From NCBI GenBank assembly GCA_030728545.1, contig JANQZQ010000046.1:1-33401 (forward strand): a stretch of 33,401 bases of DNA, given 5' to 3'. A program made the translations under genes and the position numbers. The notes beneath the pieces are model-generated. The model worked only from the letters and a program-made list of their open reading frames with translations. It was not told the DNA's origin and made no database searches. Each line of letters starts with the position of its first letter. Position 1 is the stretch's first letter. Source of the stretch: Ilumatobacteraceae bacterium. Its GTDB lineage: Bacteria > Actinomycetota > Acidimicrobiia > Acidimicrobiales > Ilumatobacteraceae. This document shows positions 1-12,259 of the stretch, one piece after another.

Positions 1-2
1 GT

Positions 3-362
3 GGCCAGCGCTTCGGTGAAATGGAAGTGTGGGCACTCGAGGCTTACGGTGCGGCATATTGCTTGCAAGAAATCCTCACCCTGAAGAGCGACGACGTGTT
101 CGGACGCGTGCACGTGTACGAGTCCATCGTGAAGGGCTCCAACCTGCCCGAACCAGGCGTGCCGGAGAGCTTCAAGGTGCTTATGAAAGAAATGAAAGCC
201 TTGTGTCTCGACGTTGAAGTGTTGCGTGAAGATGGCCGCCCAGTGGAGCTGGCCGATCTTGACGACGACATCTACAAGACGCAAAAAGAACTTGGCATCA
301 ACCTCACCCGCCCCGAGCGCGGTTCTGACGCAGACGACCGTCTTCGCCAGAACACGTTCTAA
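3..362 (+). CDS. rpoB: RNA polymerase beta subunit, C-terminal fragment
   Basis: This is the last 119 codons of the beta subunit; the gene begins upstream of the window and the reading frame is open at the left edge. The fragment opens with [17 protein letters not shown], the invariant C-terminal segment of RpoB that packs against RpoC near the clamp, followed by the LKSDDVFGR and YESIVKG stretches typical of bacterial beta subunits. The rifampicin region lies outside the window and cannot be judged. The stop is followed after 20 bases by rpoC, with an AGAAGGA ribosome-binding sequence in the gap, so the two are co-transcribed as usual. The identification is secure; only the 5' part is missing. 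Confidence 0.97.
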   Translation, partial: GQRFGEMEVWALEAYGAAYCLQEILTLKSDDVFGRVHVYESIVKGSNLPEPGVPESFKVLMKEMKALCLDVEVLREDGRPVELADLDDDIYKTQKELGINLTRPERGSDADDRLRQNTF

Positions 363-382
363 CGAGAAGGACGAACAGAACC

Positions 383-4417
<4,035 letters not shown>

Positions 4418-4421
4418 TCCC

Positions 4422-4441
4422 CCCAGCCGAAACACACTGGG
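4422..4441 (+). terminator. weak hairpin after rpoC
   Basis: CCCAG at 4422-4426 and CTGGG at 4437-4441 form a 5-bp stem with a 10-base loop a few bases after the rpoC stop. No T-tract follows, so an intrinsic terminator is doubtful. CCCCCAG at 4420-4426 can instead pair perfectly over 7 bp with CTGGGGG at 4513-4519, enclosing the tandem repeats; the two pairings exclude each other. Function unknown. Confidence 0.25.
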
Positions 4442-4510
4442 TGGTAATAGGCCCAGTCGTAACACGCCCAGTCGTTACGTGTCTTGTCATTACATGGCTG
4501 GCCTTTACAT
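4436..4510 (+). repeat. degenerate 15-bp tandem repeat, five units
   Basis: Five successive 15-base units can be laid out at 4436, 4451, 4466, 4481 and 4496. The second and third are closest (GCCCAGTCGTAACAC and GCCCAGTCGTTACGT). The outer ones decay but keep a TAA/TTAC-type core near the 3' end of each unit (GGTAATAG, GTAACAC, GTTACGT, ATTACAT, TTTACAT). The array sits between rpoC and rpsL and ends about 10 bases before a promoter-like -35 element. It might be a regulator-binding array for the str operon or a decayed repeat without function. Confidence 0.55.
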
Positions 4511-4519
4511 ACCTGGGGG

Positions 4520-4549
4520 TTGGCGACATGACGGGCAGCCCCATAGGCT
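4520..4549 (+). promoter_or_regulatory. candidate promoter of the str operon
   Basis: TTGGCG at 4520-4525 and TAGGCT at 4544-4549 are 18 bases apart. TAGGCT fits the actinobacterial TANNNT -10 pattern and TTG opens a usual -35 box. Transcription would start near 4556 and give a leader of about 84 bases before rpsL. A second, weaker pair is TTGTAG at 4580-4585 with TTTAGT at 4604-4609, also 18 bases apart. The placement is inferred from sequence only. Confidence 0.45.
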
Positions 4550-4639
4550 GGAGCGCTCGCTAGTCGCAGCCGTTCACGGTTGTAGCAGCGGGGCAGAAGT
4601 CGTTTTAGTCATCTCTACGAAAGAAAGCATTCGGTTCGC

Positions 4640-5011
4640 GTGCCAACTATCCAACAGCTGATCCGCCAAGGTCGCAGCTCGAAGTCGTCAAAGACCAAGA
4701 CGCCCGCCTTGAAGGGTTCACCACAGCGTCGTGGCGTGTGCACGCGCGTGTTTACCACCACTCCTAAAAAGCCCAACTCGGCATTGCGCAAAGTTGCCCG
4801 CGTGCGCCTCACGAGCGGTATCGAAATCACTGCCTACATTCCAGGCGAAGGCCACAACTTGCAAGAGCACTCGATTGTGCTCGTGCGTGGCGGCCGCGTG
4901 CGCGACCTGCCAGGTGTGCGCTACAAGGTCATTCGTGGTGCGCTTGATGCATCGGGTGTAAAAGACCGCAAGCAAGCCCGCAGCCGTTACGGCGCAAAGC
5001 GATCGAAGTAG
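4640..5011 (+). CDS. rpsL: 30S ribosomal protein S12
   Basis: S12 sits at the decoding centre of the small subunit. The protein has 123 residues, the normal length, and starts with GTG giving [12 protein letters not shown]. The decoding loop [13 protein letters not shown] carries Lys43. The second streptomycin-related loop reads GGRVRDLPG, so residue 88 is Arg (codon CGC at 4901-4903) where Escherichia coli and Mycobacterium tuberculosis have Lys. Asp89, the residue modified by RimO in some bacteria, is present. The Shine-Dalgarno sequence is poor (a purine run about 13 bases upstream). It is the first gene of the str operon and rpsG follows after 4 bases. Confidence 0.98.
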   Translation: MPTIQQLIRQGRSSKSSKTKTPALKGSPQRRGVCTRVFTTTPKKPNSALRKVARVRLTSGIEITAYIPGEGHNLQEHSIVLVRGGRVRDLPGVRYKVIRGALDASGVKDRKQARSRYGAKRSK

Positions 5012-5015
5012 CACC

Positions 5016-5486
5016 ATGACTCGCAAAGGCCCAACAGTCCGCGCCGAATTGGTCGCCGACCCAGTATTCCAGTCAACGCTCATCACGCAATTGGTCAACA
5101 AGGTGATGTTGCACGGCAAGAAGAGCACCGCCGAACAAATCGTTTACGGCGCACTCAAGCTGATCGAACAAAAGACCAGCACCGAGCCATTGGCCACCGT
5201 CAAGCGAGCACTCGACAACGTCAAGCCGCCACTCGAAGTGCGCAGCCGTCGTGTCGGTGGTGCCACCTATCAAGTGCCGGTCGAAGTCAAACCGCGTCGC
5301 TCTATGACCTTGGCGATTCGCTGGGTCGTCGACAATTCGCGTGGTCGTCGTGAAAAGACCATGGCCGAGTGCTTGGCCAATGAACTGATGGATGCGTCCA
5401 ATGGTGTTGGCGCGTCGATGAAAAAGCGCGAAGACATGCAGAAGATGGCTGAAGCCAACAAGGCCTTCGCCCACTACCGCTGGTAA
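5016..5486 (+). CDS. rpsG: 30S ribosomal protein S7
   Basis: A 156-residue S7, the usual bacterial length. S7 nucleates assembly of the 30S head by binding the 3' domain of 16S rRNA and lies by the E site. Conserved stretches include the N-terminal [36 protein letters not shown] and the [14 protein letters not shown] hairpin, then the [10 protein letters not shown] and [12 protein letters not shown] helices. Only 4 bases separate it from rpsL, so it is translated from the same message. S7 is the autogenous repressor of the str operon in Escherichia coli; nothing here shows whether that applies. Confidence 0.98.
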   Translation: MTRKGPTVRAELVADPVFQSTLITQLVNKVMLHGKKSTAEQIVYGALKLIEQKTSTEPLATVKRALDNVKPPLEVRSRRVGGATYQVPVEVKPRRSMTLAIRWVVDNSRGRREKTMAECLANELMDASNGVGASMKKREDMQKMAEANKAFAHYRW

Positions 5487-5525
5487 ATCAAAACCCCCAC
5501 TAGGCAACGCACGGAGTATTTCCCC

Positions 5526-7607
5526 ATGTCTGAAAGAGAGTTTCCACTCGGGCAGTATCGCAACATCGGCATCATGGCCCACATTGATGCTGGCAAAACG
5601 ACCACGACCGAGCGCGTGTTGTATTACACCGGCAAGACCTACAAGATCGGCGAAGTGCACGAAGGTGCAGCGATCATGGACCACATGGCGCAAGAACAAG
5701 AGCGCGGCATCACCATTACTGCAGCTGCCACCACCGCCATGTGGCGCGAGCATCGCATCAACATCATCGACACCCCAGGTCACGTGGACTTCACCATCGA
5801 AGTCGAGCGCTCGTTGCGCGTGCTGGACGGCGCAGTAGCCGTGTTCGACTCGGTCGCCGGTGTCGAGCCACAAACCGAAACCGTGTGGCGCCAGGCCAAT
5901 AAATACAAGGTGCCACGCTTGTGCTTCATCAACAAAATGGACCGCACCGGCGCCAACTTCTATCGCACCGTCGACATGATCAAAGATCGTTTGCAGGCCG
6001 TTCCGGCCGTCATTCAGCTGCCTTTGGGCGGCGAGCAGGAGTACCGCGGCATCATCGACATCGTCAAGATGAAGGCCATCGAATGGGATGGCGATGACAA
6101 AGACTCGAAGTACTTCGAGTCAGAGATTCCGGCCGATTACGTAGAAAAAGCCAAGCAGTATCGCGCTGAATTGCTCGAGCTGGCTGCCGGCGAAGTTGAA
6201 GAAGTGATGGAGCGTTATCTGGCCAACGGTGATTTGAGCGAAGACGATTTGCGTCTGGCAATTCGCACCGGCACCCTGGCGTTCAGTTTCGTGCCAGTCA
6301 TGTGTGGCTCGGCGTTCAAGAACAAAGGCGTGCAACAAATGCTCGACTGCATCGTCGACTACTTGCCGTCACCGATGGATATCCCACCCGCCGAGGGCAC
6401 GAACATCAAGGGTGACGAACAATTGACCCGCGAAGCGGATGAAAATGCACCGTTTGCTGCGCTCGCTTTCAAGATCGTTGCCGACCCATTCGGCAAGCTC
6501 ACCTACTTCCGCGTGTATTCAGGCAAGATCGCCAAAGGCGAAGAGTTGTACAACTCGGTGAAAGAAAAGCGTGAACGCGTCGGCCGCCTGCTGTTGATGC
6601 ATGCGAACCAACGTGAAGACGTCGATGTGGCGCGCGCTGGTGACATCGTCGCAGGTCTCGGGTTCAAAGAAGTCACCACGGGTGACACTCTGTGCGACCG
6701 CGAGAACCCAATCATTTTGGAGCGGATGATCTTCCCCGACCCGGTGATTCACGTGGCCATTGAGCCAAAGACGAAGAACGACCAAGACAAGTTGGGCAAG
6801 GCCCTCAAGTCGTTGTCGGATGAAGACCCAACGTTCCGCGTCCGCACCGACCACGAGACTGGCCAAACCGTAATTTCAGGAATGGGCGAGTTGCACCTTG
6901 AAATTCTTGTTGATCGTATGCAGCGCGAATTTGGTGTGGATGCCACCGTCGGTAAGCCACAGGTGGCGTATCGCGAAACAGTGACCCGCACCGTCGACAG
7001 CGTCGAGTATCGCCACATCAAACAGTCGGGTGGTTCGGGTCAGTTCGCCGTGGTGAAAATTACGGTCGAGCCAAACCCAGGCAAGGGTTACGAATTCGTC
7101 GACGACATCAAGGGTGGGCGTATTCCGCGTGAATACATCCAGCCAACCAATCAAGGCATTCAGGCGGCGCTCGACAATGGTGTGTTGGCCGGATATCCAA
7201 CGGTTGACGTGCGAGTCAGCCTCGTTGACGGCCAGTATCACGACGTGGACTCCAACGAAATGGCGTTCAAAATCGCTGGTCAAATGGCGTTCAAAAAAGC
7301 TGCCGGAATGGCACGTCCAGTGCTGATGGAGCCCATCATGGCCGTTGAGGTCGTTACCCCCGAAAACCACATGGGTGACGTAATCGGTGACCTTTCCAGC
7401 CGCCGTGGCCGTATTGAGGGCATGGAAGCCAATGGAAATTTCCAAAACGTTCGTGCGCAGGTTCCGCTTTCAGAAATGTTCGGATACAGTACAGATTTGC
7501 GTTCTCGCACCCAGGGGCGAGCAACGTACACGATGCAATTCCACTCGTACCAGCAGGTACCAGAGGCCATCTCGCAAGAGATCGTCAAACGGGTGCGCGG
7601 GGAATAG
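5526..7607 (+). CDS. fusA: elongation factor G
   Basis: A 693-residue translational GTPase that drives translocation and, with RRF, ribosome recycling. The P-loop AHIDAGKT lies at residues 18-25, switch II contains DTPGHVDF, and the guanine-specificity motif is NKMD. Switch I holds RGITI. Domains II to V follow in standard order with the [18 protein letters not shown] stretch and a C-terminal end matching canonical EF-G. Length and motifs fit the housekeeping factor, with no deletion of the hydrolysis residues that marks some paralogues. GGAG lies 9 bases before the ATG. It sits between rpsG and tuf as in most bacteria. Confidence 0.98.
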   Translation: MSEREFPLGQYRNIGIMAHIDAGKTTTTERVLYYTGKTYKIGEVHEGAAIMDHMAQEQERGITITAAATTAMWREHRINIIDTPGHVDFTIEVERSLRVLDGAVAVFDSVAGVEPQTETVWRQANKYKVPRLCFINKMDRTGANFYRTVDMIKDRLQAVPAVIQLPLGGEQEYRGIIDIVKMKAIEWDGDDKDSKYFESEIPADYVEKAKQYRAELLELAAGEVEEVMERYLANGDLSEDDLRLAIRTGTLAFSFVPVMCGSAFKNKGVQQMLDCIVDYLPSPMDIPPAEGTNIKGDEQLTREADENAPFAALAFKIVADPFGKLTYFRVYSGKIAKGEELYNSVKEKRERVGRLLLMHANQREDVDVARAGDIVAGLGFKEVTTGDTLCDRENPIILERMIFPDPVIHVAIEPKTKNDQDKLGKALKSLSDEDPTFRVRTDHETGQTVISGMGELHLEILVDRMQREFGVDATVGKPQVAYRETVTRTVDSVEYRHIKQSGGSGQFAVVKITVEPNPGKGYEFVDDIKGGRIPREYIQPTNQGIQAALDNGVLAGYPTVDVRVSLVDGQYHDVDSNEMAFKIAGQMAFKKAAGMARPVLMEPIMAVEVVTPENHMGDVIGDLSSRRGRIEGMEANGNFQNVRAQVPLSEMFGYSTDLRSRTQGRATYTMQFHSYQQVPEAISQEIVKRVRGE

Positions 7608-7655
7608 CAAGTACAAGTCTCATCAAAGAAACAGCAACACAGGAGAGAAACAGCA

Positions 7656-8840
7656 ATGTCGAAGGGTAAATTCGAGCGCACCAAGCCCCACGTCAACATC
7701 GGCACGATGGGTCACATTGACCACGGCAAAACCACACTGACCGCAGCGATCTCCAAGACGCTGGCCAGCAAAGGTCTTGCCGAGTACACCCCATTCGACC
7801 AAATCGACAAAGCACCAGAAGAAAAAGCGCGTGGTATCACCATCTCCATCGCGCACATCGAATACGAGACCGAGAACCGTCACTACGCCCACGTCGACAT
7901 GCCGGGTCACGCTGACTACATCAAGAACATGATCACCGGTGCCGCTCAGGTTGACGGCGCAATCCTCGTGGTTGCCGCCACCGACGGCCCAATGCCCCAG
8001 ACCCGCGAGCACGTGCTGCTTGCTCGTCAAGTCGGCGTGCCGTCCATCGTGGTCGCTCTGAACAAGAGCGACATGGTTGACGACGAAGACATGCTTGGCT
8101 TGGTCGAAGAAGAAGTGCGCGACTTGCTCACGTCATACGAGTTCCCCGGCAAAGACACACCAGTGGTGCGCGTCTCGGCCTTGAAGGCCCTCGAAGGCGA
8201 TGCAGCCTGGCAAGACAAGATCATGGAGCTCATGAAGGCCTGCGATGATTACATCCCGCAGCCCAAGCGCGAGCTCGACAAGCCGTTCCTCATGCCCATC
8301 GAAGACGTGTTCACGATCACTGGTCGTGGCACCGTCGTCACCGGCAAGGTCGAACAGGGCAAAGTCAACACCGGCGACGAAATTGAAATCGTCGGTTTGC
8401 GCGACACCCAAAAGACCGTTTGCACGGGTGTGGAAATGTTCCGCAAGTTGCTCGACGAAGGTCAAGCAGGCGACAACATTGGCGCGCTGTTGCGTGGCAC
8501 CAAGAAAGAAGACGTCGAGCGCGGTCAAGTGCTCTGCAAGCCGGGCTCAATCACGCCGCACACCAACTTCGAAGGTCAGGTGTACGTCTTGAAGAAAGAA
8601 GAAGGCGGCCGTCACAAGCCGTTCTTCAACAACTACCGTCCGCAGTTCTTCTTCCGCACCACCGACGTGACTGGCACCGTGCAATTGCCAGCCGGCACCG
8701 AAATGGTGATGCCTGGTGACAACGTCGTTATGACGGTCGAACTCGGCAAGCCCATCGCGATGGACGAAGGTCTGCGCTTTGCGATCCGTGAAGGTGGCCG
8801 CACCGTTGGTGCCGGACGCGTCACAAAGATCCTGAAGTAA
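7656..8840 (+). CDS. tuf: elongation factor Tu
   Basis: A 394-residue GTPase that delivers aminoacyl-tRNA to the A site. GHIDHGKTT at residues 19-27 is the P-loop, [12 protein letters not shown] is the switch II region and NKSD is the guanine-binding motif. The effector segment contains ARGITI. Domains II and III follow in normal order, with [17 protein letters not shown] opening domain II. Small differences from the common consensus (Ile in GHIDHG and Met in DMPG) are conservative. A strong AGGAGAG ribosome-binding site precedes the ATG by 7 bases, as expected for one of the most abundant proteins in the cell. rpsJ follows after 26 bases. Confidence 0.99.
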   Translation: MSKGKFERTKPHVNIGTMGHIDHGKTTLTAAISKTLASKGLAEYTPFDQIDKAPEEKARGITISIAHIEYETENRHYAHVDMPGHADYIKNMITGAAQVDGAILVVAATDGPMPQTREHVLLARQVGVPSIVVALNKSDMVDDEDMLGLVEEEVRDLLTSYEFPGKDTPVVRVSALKALEGDAAWQDKIMELMKACDDYIPQPKRELDKPFLMPIEDVFTITGRGTVVTGKVEQGKVNTGDEIEIVGLRDTQKTVCTGVEMFRKLLDEGQAGDNIGALLRGTKKEDVERGQVLCKPGSITPHTNFEGQVYVLKKEEGGRHKPFFNNYRPQFFFRTTDVTGTVQLPAGTEMVMPGDNVVMTVELGKPIAMDEGLRFAIREGGRTVGAGRVTKILK

Positions 8841-8866
8841 GCGCCACAAGGTAACGGGGCACGACC

Positions 8867-9181
8867 ATGGCACAAAAACAGGGGATTCGTATCCGCCTGA
8901 AGGCGTTTGACCATGTCGTGCTTGACAGTGAGTCGAAAAAAATCGTCGAGACCGTCGTGCGTACAGCAGCAACGGTGCGCGGCCCGATTCCACTGCCTAC
9001 GGACAAGCATCGTTACACCGTGATTCGCGGCCCACACGTCGACAAAGACTCACGCGAGCACTTTGAGATGCGCATTCACAAGCGCCTCATCGACATCGTT
9101 GATGCCAACGCCAAAACGGTCGAGACGCTGCAGCGCCTCGAAATTGCCGCCGGCGTTGACATCGAAATCAAGATGAACTAG
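8867..9181 (+). CDS. rpsJ: 30S ribosomal protein S10
   Basis: A 104-residue S10, a head protein of the 30S subunit that is also the NusE partner of NusB in antitermination. It begins [20 protein letters not shown] and keeps the [39 protein letters not shown] core found in all bacteria. In most actinobacteria rplC follows directly. Here a protease gene and about 1.5 kb come between them, so S10 appears to be read from the str promoter while L3 and the following genes may have their own. Confidence 0.98.
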   Translation: MAQKQGIRIRLKAFDHVVLDSESKKIVETVVRTAATVRGPIPLPTDKHRYTVIRGPHVDKDSREHFEMRIHKRLIDIVDANAKTVETLQRLEIAAGVDIEIKMN

Positions 9182-9202
9182 CGCCTTTTGGCGTAAGAAG
9201 TT

Positions 9203-9219
9203 GGCAAGATTCACTTGCC
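9203..9219 (+). terminator. hairpin in the rpsJ-protease gap
   Basis: GGCAAG (9203-9208) and CTTGCC (9214-9219) are perfect inverted repeats around a 5-base loop, 22 bases after the rpsJ stop. The following CTTGTGG is not a T-tract, so it would be a weak or partial terminator at best. A second short repeat, CGCC-TTTT-GGCG, lies just upstream at about 9182-9193. Together they may reduce read-through from the abundant str message into the protease gene. Confidence 0.3.
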
Positions 9220-9260
9220 CTTGTGGCACGAGGTGATGCACTAACCGATAGAACTGGGTC

Positions 9261-10412
9261 ATGAGTTTCGTGTTTCCACCGCCACCGCCGATGGAAGTCG
9301 CTGAACAAACCGACAATGCTCGCCGTGGCCGTCGCTCACGTTTGATTCGTTTTGTGGCCATTGGGGTGGTTGTGTCATTCGCCGCCGGTCTGATTGGCGG
9401 GGTGCTGGCTACGCAGATTGATTCTGATTCTTCGACCAACACCGAGCCGTATACCCAGGTGACTGCCGCACCAGTGGTGTCAACGGATGACTCGGCACAG
9501 ATCACTGGTGTTGCTGCAGCAGCAACACGGCTGGCCAACAGCGTGGTGACGATCTCAAGTCTTGTTAACGGGGGGATGGGCGAGGGCGAATCCACCGGCA
9601 CTGGCGTGGTCGTCACAAGTGACGGTGAAATTTTGACCAATGCCCATGTTGTTGAAGGTGCTACTGAGGTTCGTGTGCGATTCGCTGGTGATACCGAGCC
9701 AGTGACTGCGGTGGTTGTGGCAGCCGACGCCGGCAACGACCTGGCGTTACTCAAAGTTGACGCACAAAATTTGGTGGCTGCAACGTTTGCCAAGCCAGGC
9801 AGCGTGCGGGTTGGTGACCAGGTGGTGGCCATTGGGTATGCGTTAGCTCTTGATGGTGGCCCAAGTGTTACGACCGGCATTGTTTCGGCCATGCGCCGCA
9901 CGATCTTCACTGACTCGGGCGCGCTGAATAGCTTGATTCAAACCGATGCTGCGATTTCCTCGGGCAACTCCGGTGGCCCATTGGCCAACATGCGTGGCGA
10001 GGTCGTTGGCATCAACACAGCAGTGGCCCGCGGTAGCAACAACTCGGCGGCCAACAACATTGGTTTTGCCATTTCGGTTGATGAGGTGCTCACGGTGCTG
10101 GAGCAGTTACGTGAGCAGGCCTCAGGCGTACCGCGCACCGAGGGGTTCTTGGGGGTCAGTCTGGAAGCCCGCAATGACGGGGGAGCCGGCTCAATCATTG
10201 CCACCGTGCAGCCAGGTTCACCTGCCGAGCAGGCGGGTGTGTTGATTGGTGACATCGTGTTGGCCGTGGACGGCGAGCCAGTTAACGGCCAAGCCGGCTT
10301 GGTGGCAGCAATTCGCGACCGCACCCCTGGGGATTCGATCAGTATTGATTTGGTACGCGATGGGGAACGACTTACCGTGTCGGCCGTTCTGGTTGCTCGC
10401 CCGCAGGATTAG
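9261..10412 (+). CDS. membrane-anchored HtrA-type serine protease with PDZ domain
   Basis: A 383-residue trypsin-like (S1C, DegP/HtrA family) protease of envelope quality control. The N-terminus has a Pro-rich start, a basic stretch (RRGRRSR) and one hydrophobic segment at about 31-50, predicting an N-in, C-out membrane anchor. A Ser/Thr-rich linker follows. The catalytic triad is intact: His129 in TNAHVV, Asp160 in GNDLALL and Ser237 in GNSGGPL. A PDZ domain spans about 295-380 (GFLGVSLE ... GSPAEQAGV). Order and length match actinobacterial HtrA/PepD-like proteins. Its location is the odd part: it lies on the same strand between rpsJ and rplC, two genes that normally adjoin, with gaps of 79 and 283 bases on either side. 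No clear promoter of its own was seen. Substrate unknown. Confidence 0.93.
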   Translation: MSFVFPPPPPMEVAEQTDNARRGRRSRLIRFVAIGVVVSFAAGLIGGVLATQIDSDSSTNTEPYTQVTAAPVVSTDDSAQITGVAAAATRLANSVVTISSLVNGGMGEGESTGTGVVVTSDGEILTNAHVVEGATEVRVRFAGDTEPVTAVVVAADAGNDLALLKVDAQNLVAATFAKPGSVRVGDQVVAIGYALALDGGPSVTTGIVSAMRRTIFTDSGALNSLIQTDAAISSGNSGGPLANMRGEVVGINTAVARGSNNSAANNIGFAISVDEVLTVLEQLREQASGVPRTEGFLGVSLEARNDGGAGSIIATVQPGSPAEQAGVLIGDIVLAVDGEPVNGQAGLVAAIRDRTPGDSISIDLVRDGERLTVSAVLVARPQD

Positions 10413-10450
10413 CTGCACCCTCCCAACACGGCTCACGGCGGGGTGGGGCG

Positions 10451-10478
10451 AACACCCGTTTTGTGGGGTGTTTCTTGA
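10451..10478 (+). terminator. likely intrinsic terminator after the protease gene
   Basis: AACACCC (10451-10457) pairs perfectly with GGGTGTT (10466-10472) across an 8-base loop, followed by a short T-rich run (TTTCTT). It lies 38 bases after the protease stop. This would end the str-protease transcript and separate it from the rplC transcript, implying a separate promoter for rplC. The T-tract is short, so termination may be partial. Confidence 0.5.
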
Positions 10479-10489
10479 ACGGTGCCCGA

Positions 10490-10495
10490 TAGCGT
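10490..10495 (+). promoter_or_regulatory. possible -10 element upstream of rplC
   Basis: TAGCGT fits the TANNNT pattern and is preceded by TGCCCGA, much like the TGCCCG that precedes the candidate -10 of rplM in this window. A convincing -35 at 17-18 bases is not visible, so the call is weak. It would start transcription near 10502, directly before the structured leader. Confidence 0.25.
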
Positions 10496-10501
10496 GAGCC
10501 C

Positions 10502-10695
10502 TCGCGTTTGAAGCAGGTTCTGCTTCTCATGCGACTGTCGTAAAACAGTGCAATCGAAGTCTGTGTGCGCCTGATTCGTCAGGTACCTCACAGCGAAAAC
10601 GATCATGGGCTCCGCCGGCTTGGCCGCGCGGGGCTTTTTCGTGAAAACGACAGGCAAGTTCCGCAACATTCGAAACGAAGAAGAAAAGGCTCACC
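10502..10695 (+). promoter_or_regulatory. structured RNA leader of the rplC operon, possible attenuator
   Basis: Four hairpins can be drawn in order. H1: GAAGCAG 10510-10516 with CTGCTTC 10520-10526. H2: TGC-ACTGT 10530-10538 with ACAGTGCA 10545-10552, one bulged G. H3: CCTGA 10570-10574 with TCAGG 10579-10583, closing a TTCG tetraloop. H4: GCTCCGCCGGC 10609-10619 with GCCG 10623-10626 and GCGGGGC 10628-10634, one bulged C and one G-T pair, followed at once by five T. H4 has the form of an intrinsic terminator 56 bases before rplC. CGAAAA at 10594-10599 can pair with TTTTCG at 10636-10641, extending H4 over its T-tract. This arrangement suggests a ribosomal-protein-responsive attenuator, which is inference; no known leader family was recognised. 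Confidence 0.5.
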
Positions 10696-11337
10696 ATGGC
10701 ACAGAAAGCGATCGTCGGCGAAAAGGTCGGCATGACGCAGGTGTGGACGCAAGATCGCCGTGTTGTGCCCGTGACCGTGCTGCGCGTCGAGCCACTGCGC
10801 ATTGTGCAAATCAAGACCAAAGAGTCCGATGGCTACTGCGCACTGCAGGTCACTTATGGCACCAAAGATGTGAAGAAACTCAACAAGGCTGCCGCTGGCC
10901 ACTTTGCGAAGAACAACGTGGCCCCAGGTCGTCGTTTGGTCGAGTTGCGCTTGGATTCAGTTGAGGGCTTTGTAGTGGGCCAAGAAATTGGCGTAGACAA
11001 ACTCGTTGCTGGCGAAATCGTCGATGTCACCGCAGTGAGCCGCGGTAAGGGTTTTGCTGGCGGCATGAAGCGCCACAATTTCCGTGGCCAAGGTGCAGCG
11101 CACGGTAACCACAAGCACCACCGTGCCCCGGGCTCGATTGGTCAACGTTCTTTCCCTGGTCGCGTGTTCCGCGGTATGCGCATGGCTGGTCACATGGGCC
11201 ACGAACAAGTCACCATCTTGAATCTCGAAGTCGTGCAAGCAGATGCCGAGCGCAACTTGCTGCTCGTCAAAGGTGCGGTGCCTGGCCCCAACGGTGGTGT
11301 GGTCATCGTGCGTGATGCAGTGAAAGGCGGCAAGTAG
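10696..11337 (+). CDS. rplC: 50S ribosomal protein L3
   Basis: A 213-residue L3, an early-binding protein whose extended loop reaches toward the peptidyl transferase centre. It starts MAQKAIVGEKVGMTQVW and carries the conserved loop of about 118-165 (KGFAGGMKRHNFRGQGAAHG and the following His/Arg-rich stretch through FPGRVFRGMRMAGHMG). It is the first gene of the remaining S10 cluster because rpsJ is separated from it, and it follows the structured leader. rplD begins 2 bases after its stop. The ATG is the only start fitting the family's N-terminus. Confidence 0.98.
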   Translation: MAQKAIVGEKVGMTQVWTQDRRVVPVTVLRVEPLRIVQIKTKESDGYCALQVTYGTKDVKKLNKAAAGHFAKNNVAPGRRLVELRLDSVEGFVVGQEIGVDKLVAGEIVDVTAVSRGKGFAGGMKRHNFRGQGAAHGNHKHHRAPGSIGQRSFPGRVFRGMRMAGHMGHEQVTILNLEVVQADAERNLLLVKGAVPGPNGGVVIVRDAVKGGK

Positions 11338-11339
11338 TC

Positions 11340-11963
11340 ATGGCAAAAGTGACGATGAAGAATGCCGCTGGCAAAGCAGCCGCCAGCGTCGAGCTTCCTG
11401 ATGCAATGTTCGGCATTGTGCCAAACATTTCGGTGATGCACCAAGTTGTCATCGCCCAGTTGGCCCACCGTCGAGCCGGCACACAAAGCACCAAGGGTCG
11501 CGCTCAAGTTCGTGGTGGTGGTCGCAAGCCATTCGCCCAAAAAGGAACCGGTAATGCTCGTCAGGGTTCGATTCGCGCGCCGCACTTCGCTGGTGGTGGA
11601 GTCGCCCTTGGCCCAACGCCTCGCAAATACAGCCAGCGCACGCCAAAGAAAATGGTGCAACTAGCGCTGCGTTCGGCGTTGTCAGATCGCGCCGCCGATG
11701 GCAAAGTCATCGTCGTTGACTCGTGGTCATTCGACAAGCCCAACGCCAAATCCGCTGCTGCTGCCTTGGCCGCCGTGGGCGCCACCGGCAAGGTGCTCGT
11801 CGTGGTCACGACCGCAGCCAGTGATGTGGCCAAGAGCATGCGCAACCTGGCCGATGTGCACGTTGTGCTCACCACCGAACTCAATGCCTACGACGTGTTG
11901 TGTAGCGATTGGGTGGTCTTTTCGCAAGACAGCCTGCCTGCCACTGAAGGGGGTGCCAAGTGA
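11340..11963 (+). CDS. rplD: 50S ribosomal protein L4
   Basis: A 207-residue L4. The globular part lies on the solvent side of 23S rRNA domain I and a long loop lines the exit tunnel. The loop is seen at about 42-85 (HRRAGTQSTKGRAQVRGGGRKP then QKGTGNARQGS). L4 is the autogenous regulator of the S10 operon in gammaproteobacteria, through both attenuation and translational repression. That makes it the first candidate to act on the leader found upstream of rplC here, though no binding site is demonstrated. The 3' end overlaps rplW by 4 bases (GTGA), so the two are translationally coupled. Confidence 0.97.
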   Translation: MAKVTMKNAAGKAAASVELPDAMFGIVPNISVMHQVVIAQLAHRRAGTQSTKGRAQVRGGGRKPFAQKGTGNARQGSIRAPHFAGGGVALGPTPRKYSQRTPKKMVQLALRSALSDRAADGKVIVVDSWSFDKPNAKSAAAALAAVGATGKVLVVVTTAASDVAKSMRNLADVHVVLTTELNAYDVLCSDWVVFSQDSLPATEGGAK

Positions 11964-12250
11964 AAGACCCACGCGACGTGATCATTCGCCCAGTGGTTTC
12001 TGAAAAGAGCTATGCCGGCTCGAGCATCGGTGTGTACACCTTCGAAGTGCACCCATCGGCAAGCAAGCCCGAAATTCGCGATGCAGTACAGCGCATCTTC
12101 AATGTGAAGGTGCTCAAGGTAAACACGCTCAACCGCCGCGGCAAGCGTCGGATGACACGTGGTACGAATCGTGTTGGTGTGCGTAATGGCGCAAAGCGGG
12201 CCATTGTTACGCTCGCTCCCGGTCAACAGATCCCGCTGTTCGAGAACTAG
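11960..12250 (+). CDS. rplW: 50S ribosomal protein L23
   Basis: A 96-residue L23, normal length. L23 stands at the tunnel exit and is the docking point for trigger factor and SRP. It begins with GTG (KDPRDVIIRPVVSEKSYAG) and has the basic loop NTLNRRGKRRMTRGTNR. The GTG overlaps the rplD stop in a GTGA junction, which fixes the start and implies coupled translation. rplB follows after 9 bases. Confidence 0.96.
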   Translation: MKDPRDVIIRPVVSEKSYAGSSIGVYTFEVHPSASKPEIRDAVQRIFNVKVLKVNTLNRRGKRRMTRGTNRVGVRNGAKRAIVTLAPGQQIPLFEN

Positions 12251-12259
12251 TAGGAAACC

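Noticed and set aside
10605-10964. Open frame starting in the rplC leader and running into rplC in another frame
   Set aside because: It overlaps the start of rplC out of frame, has no ribosome-binding site and its product matches nothing known. The leader hairpins explain the region better; a regulatory leader peptide cannot be fully excluded.
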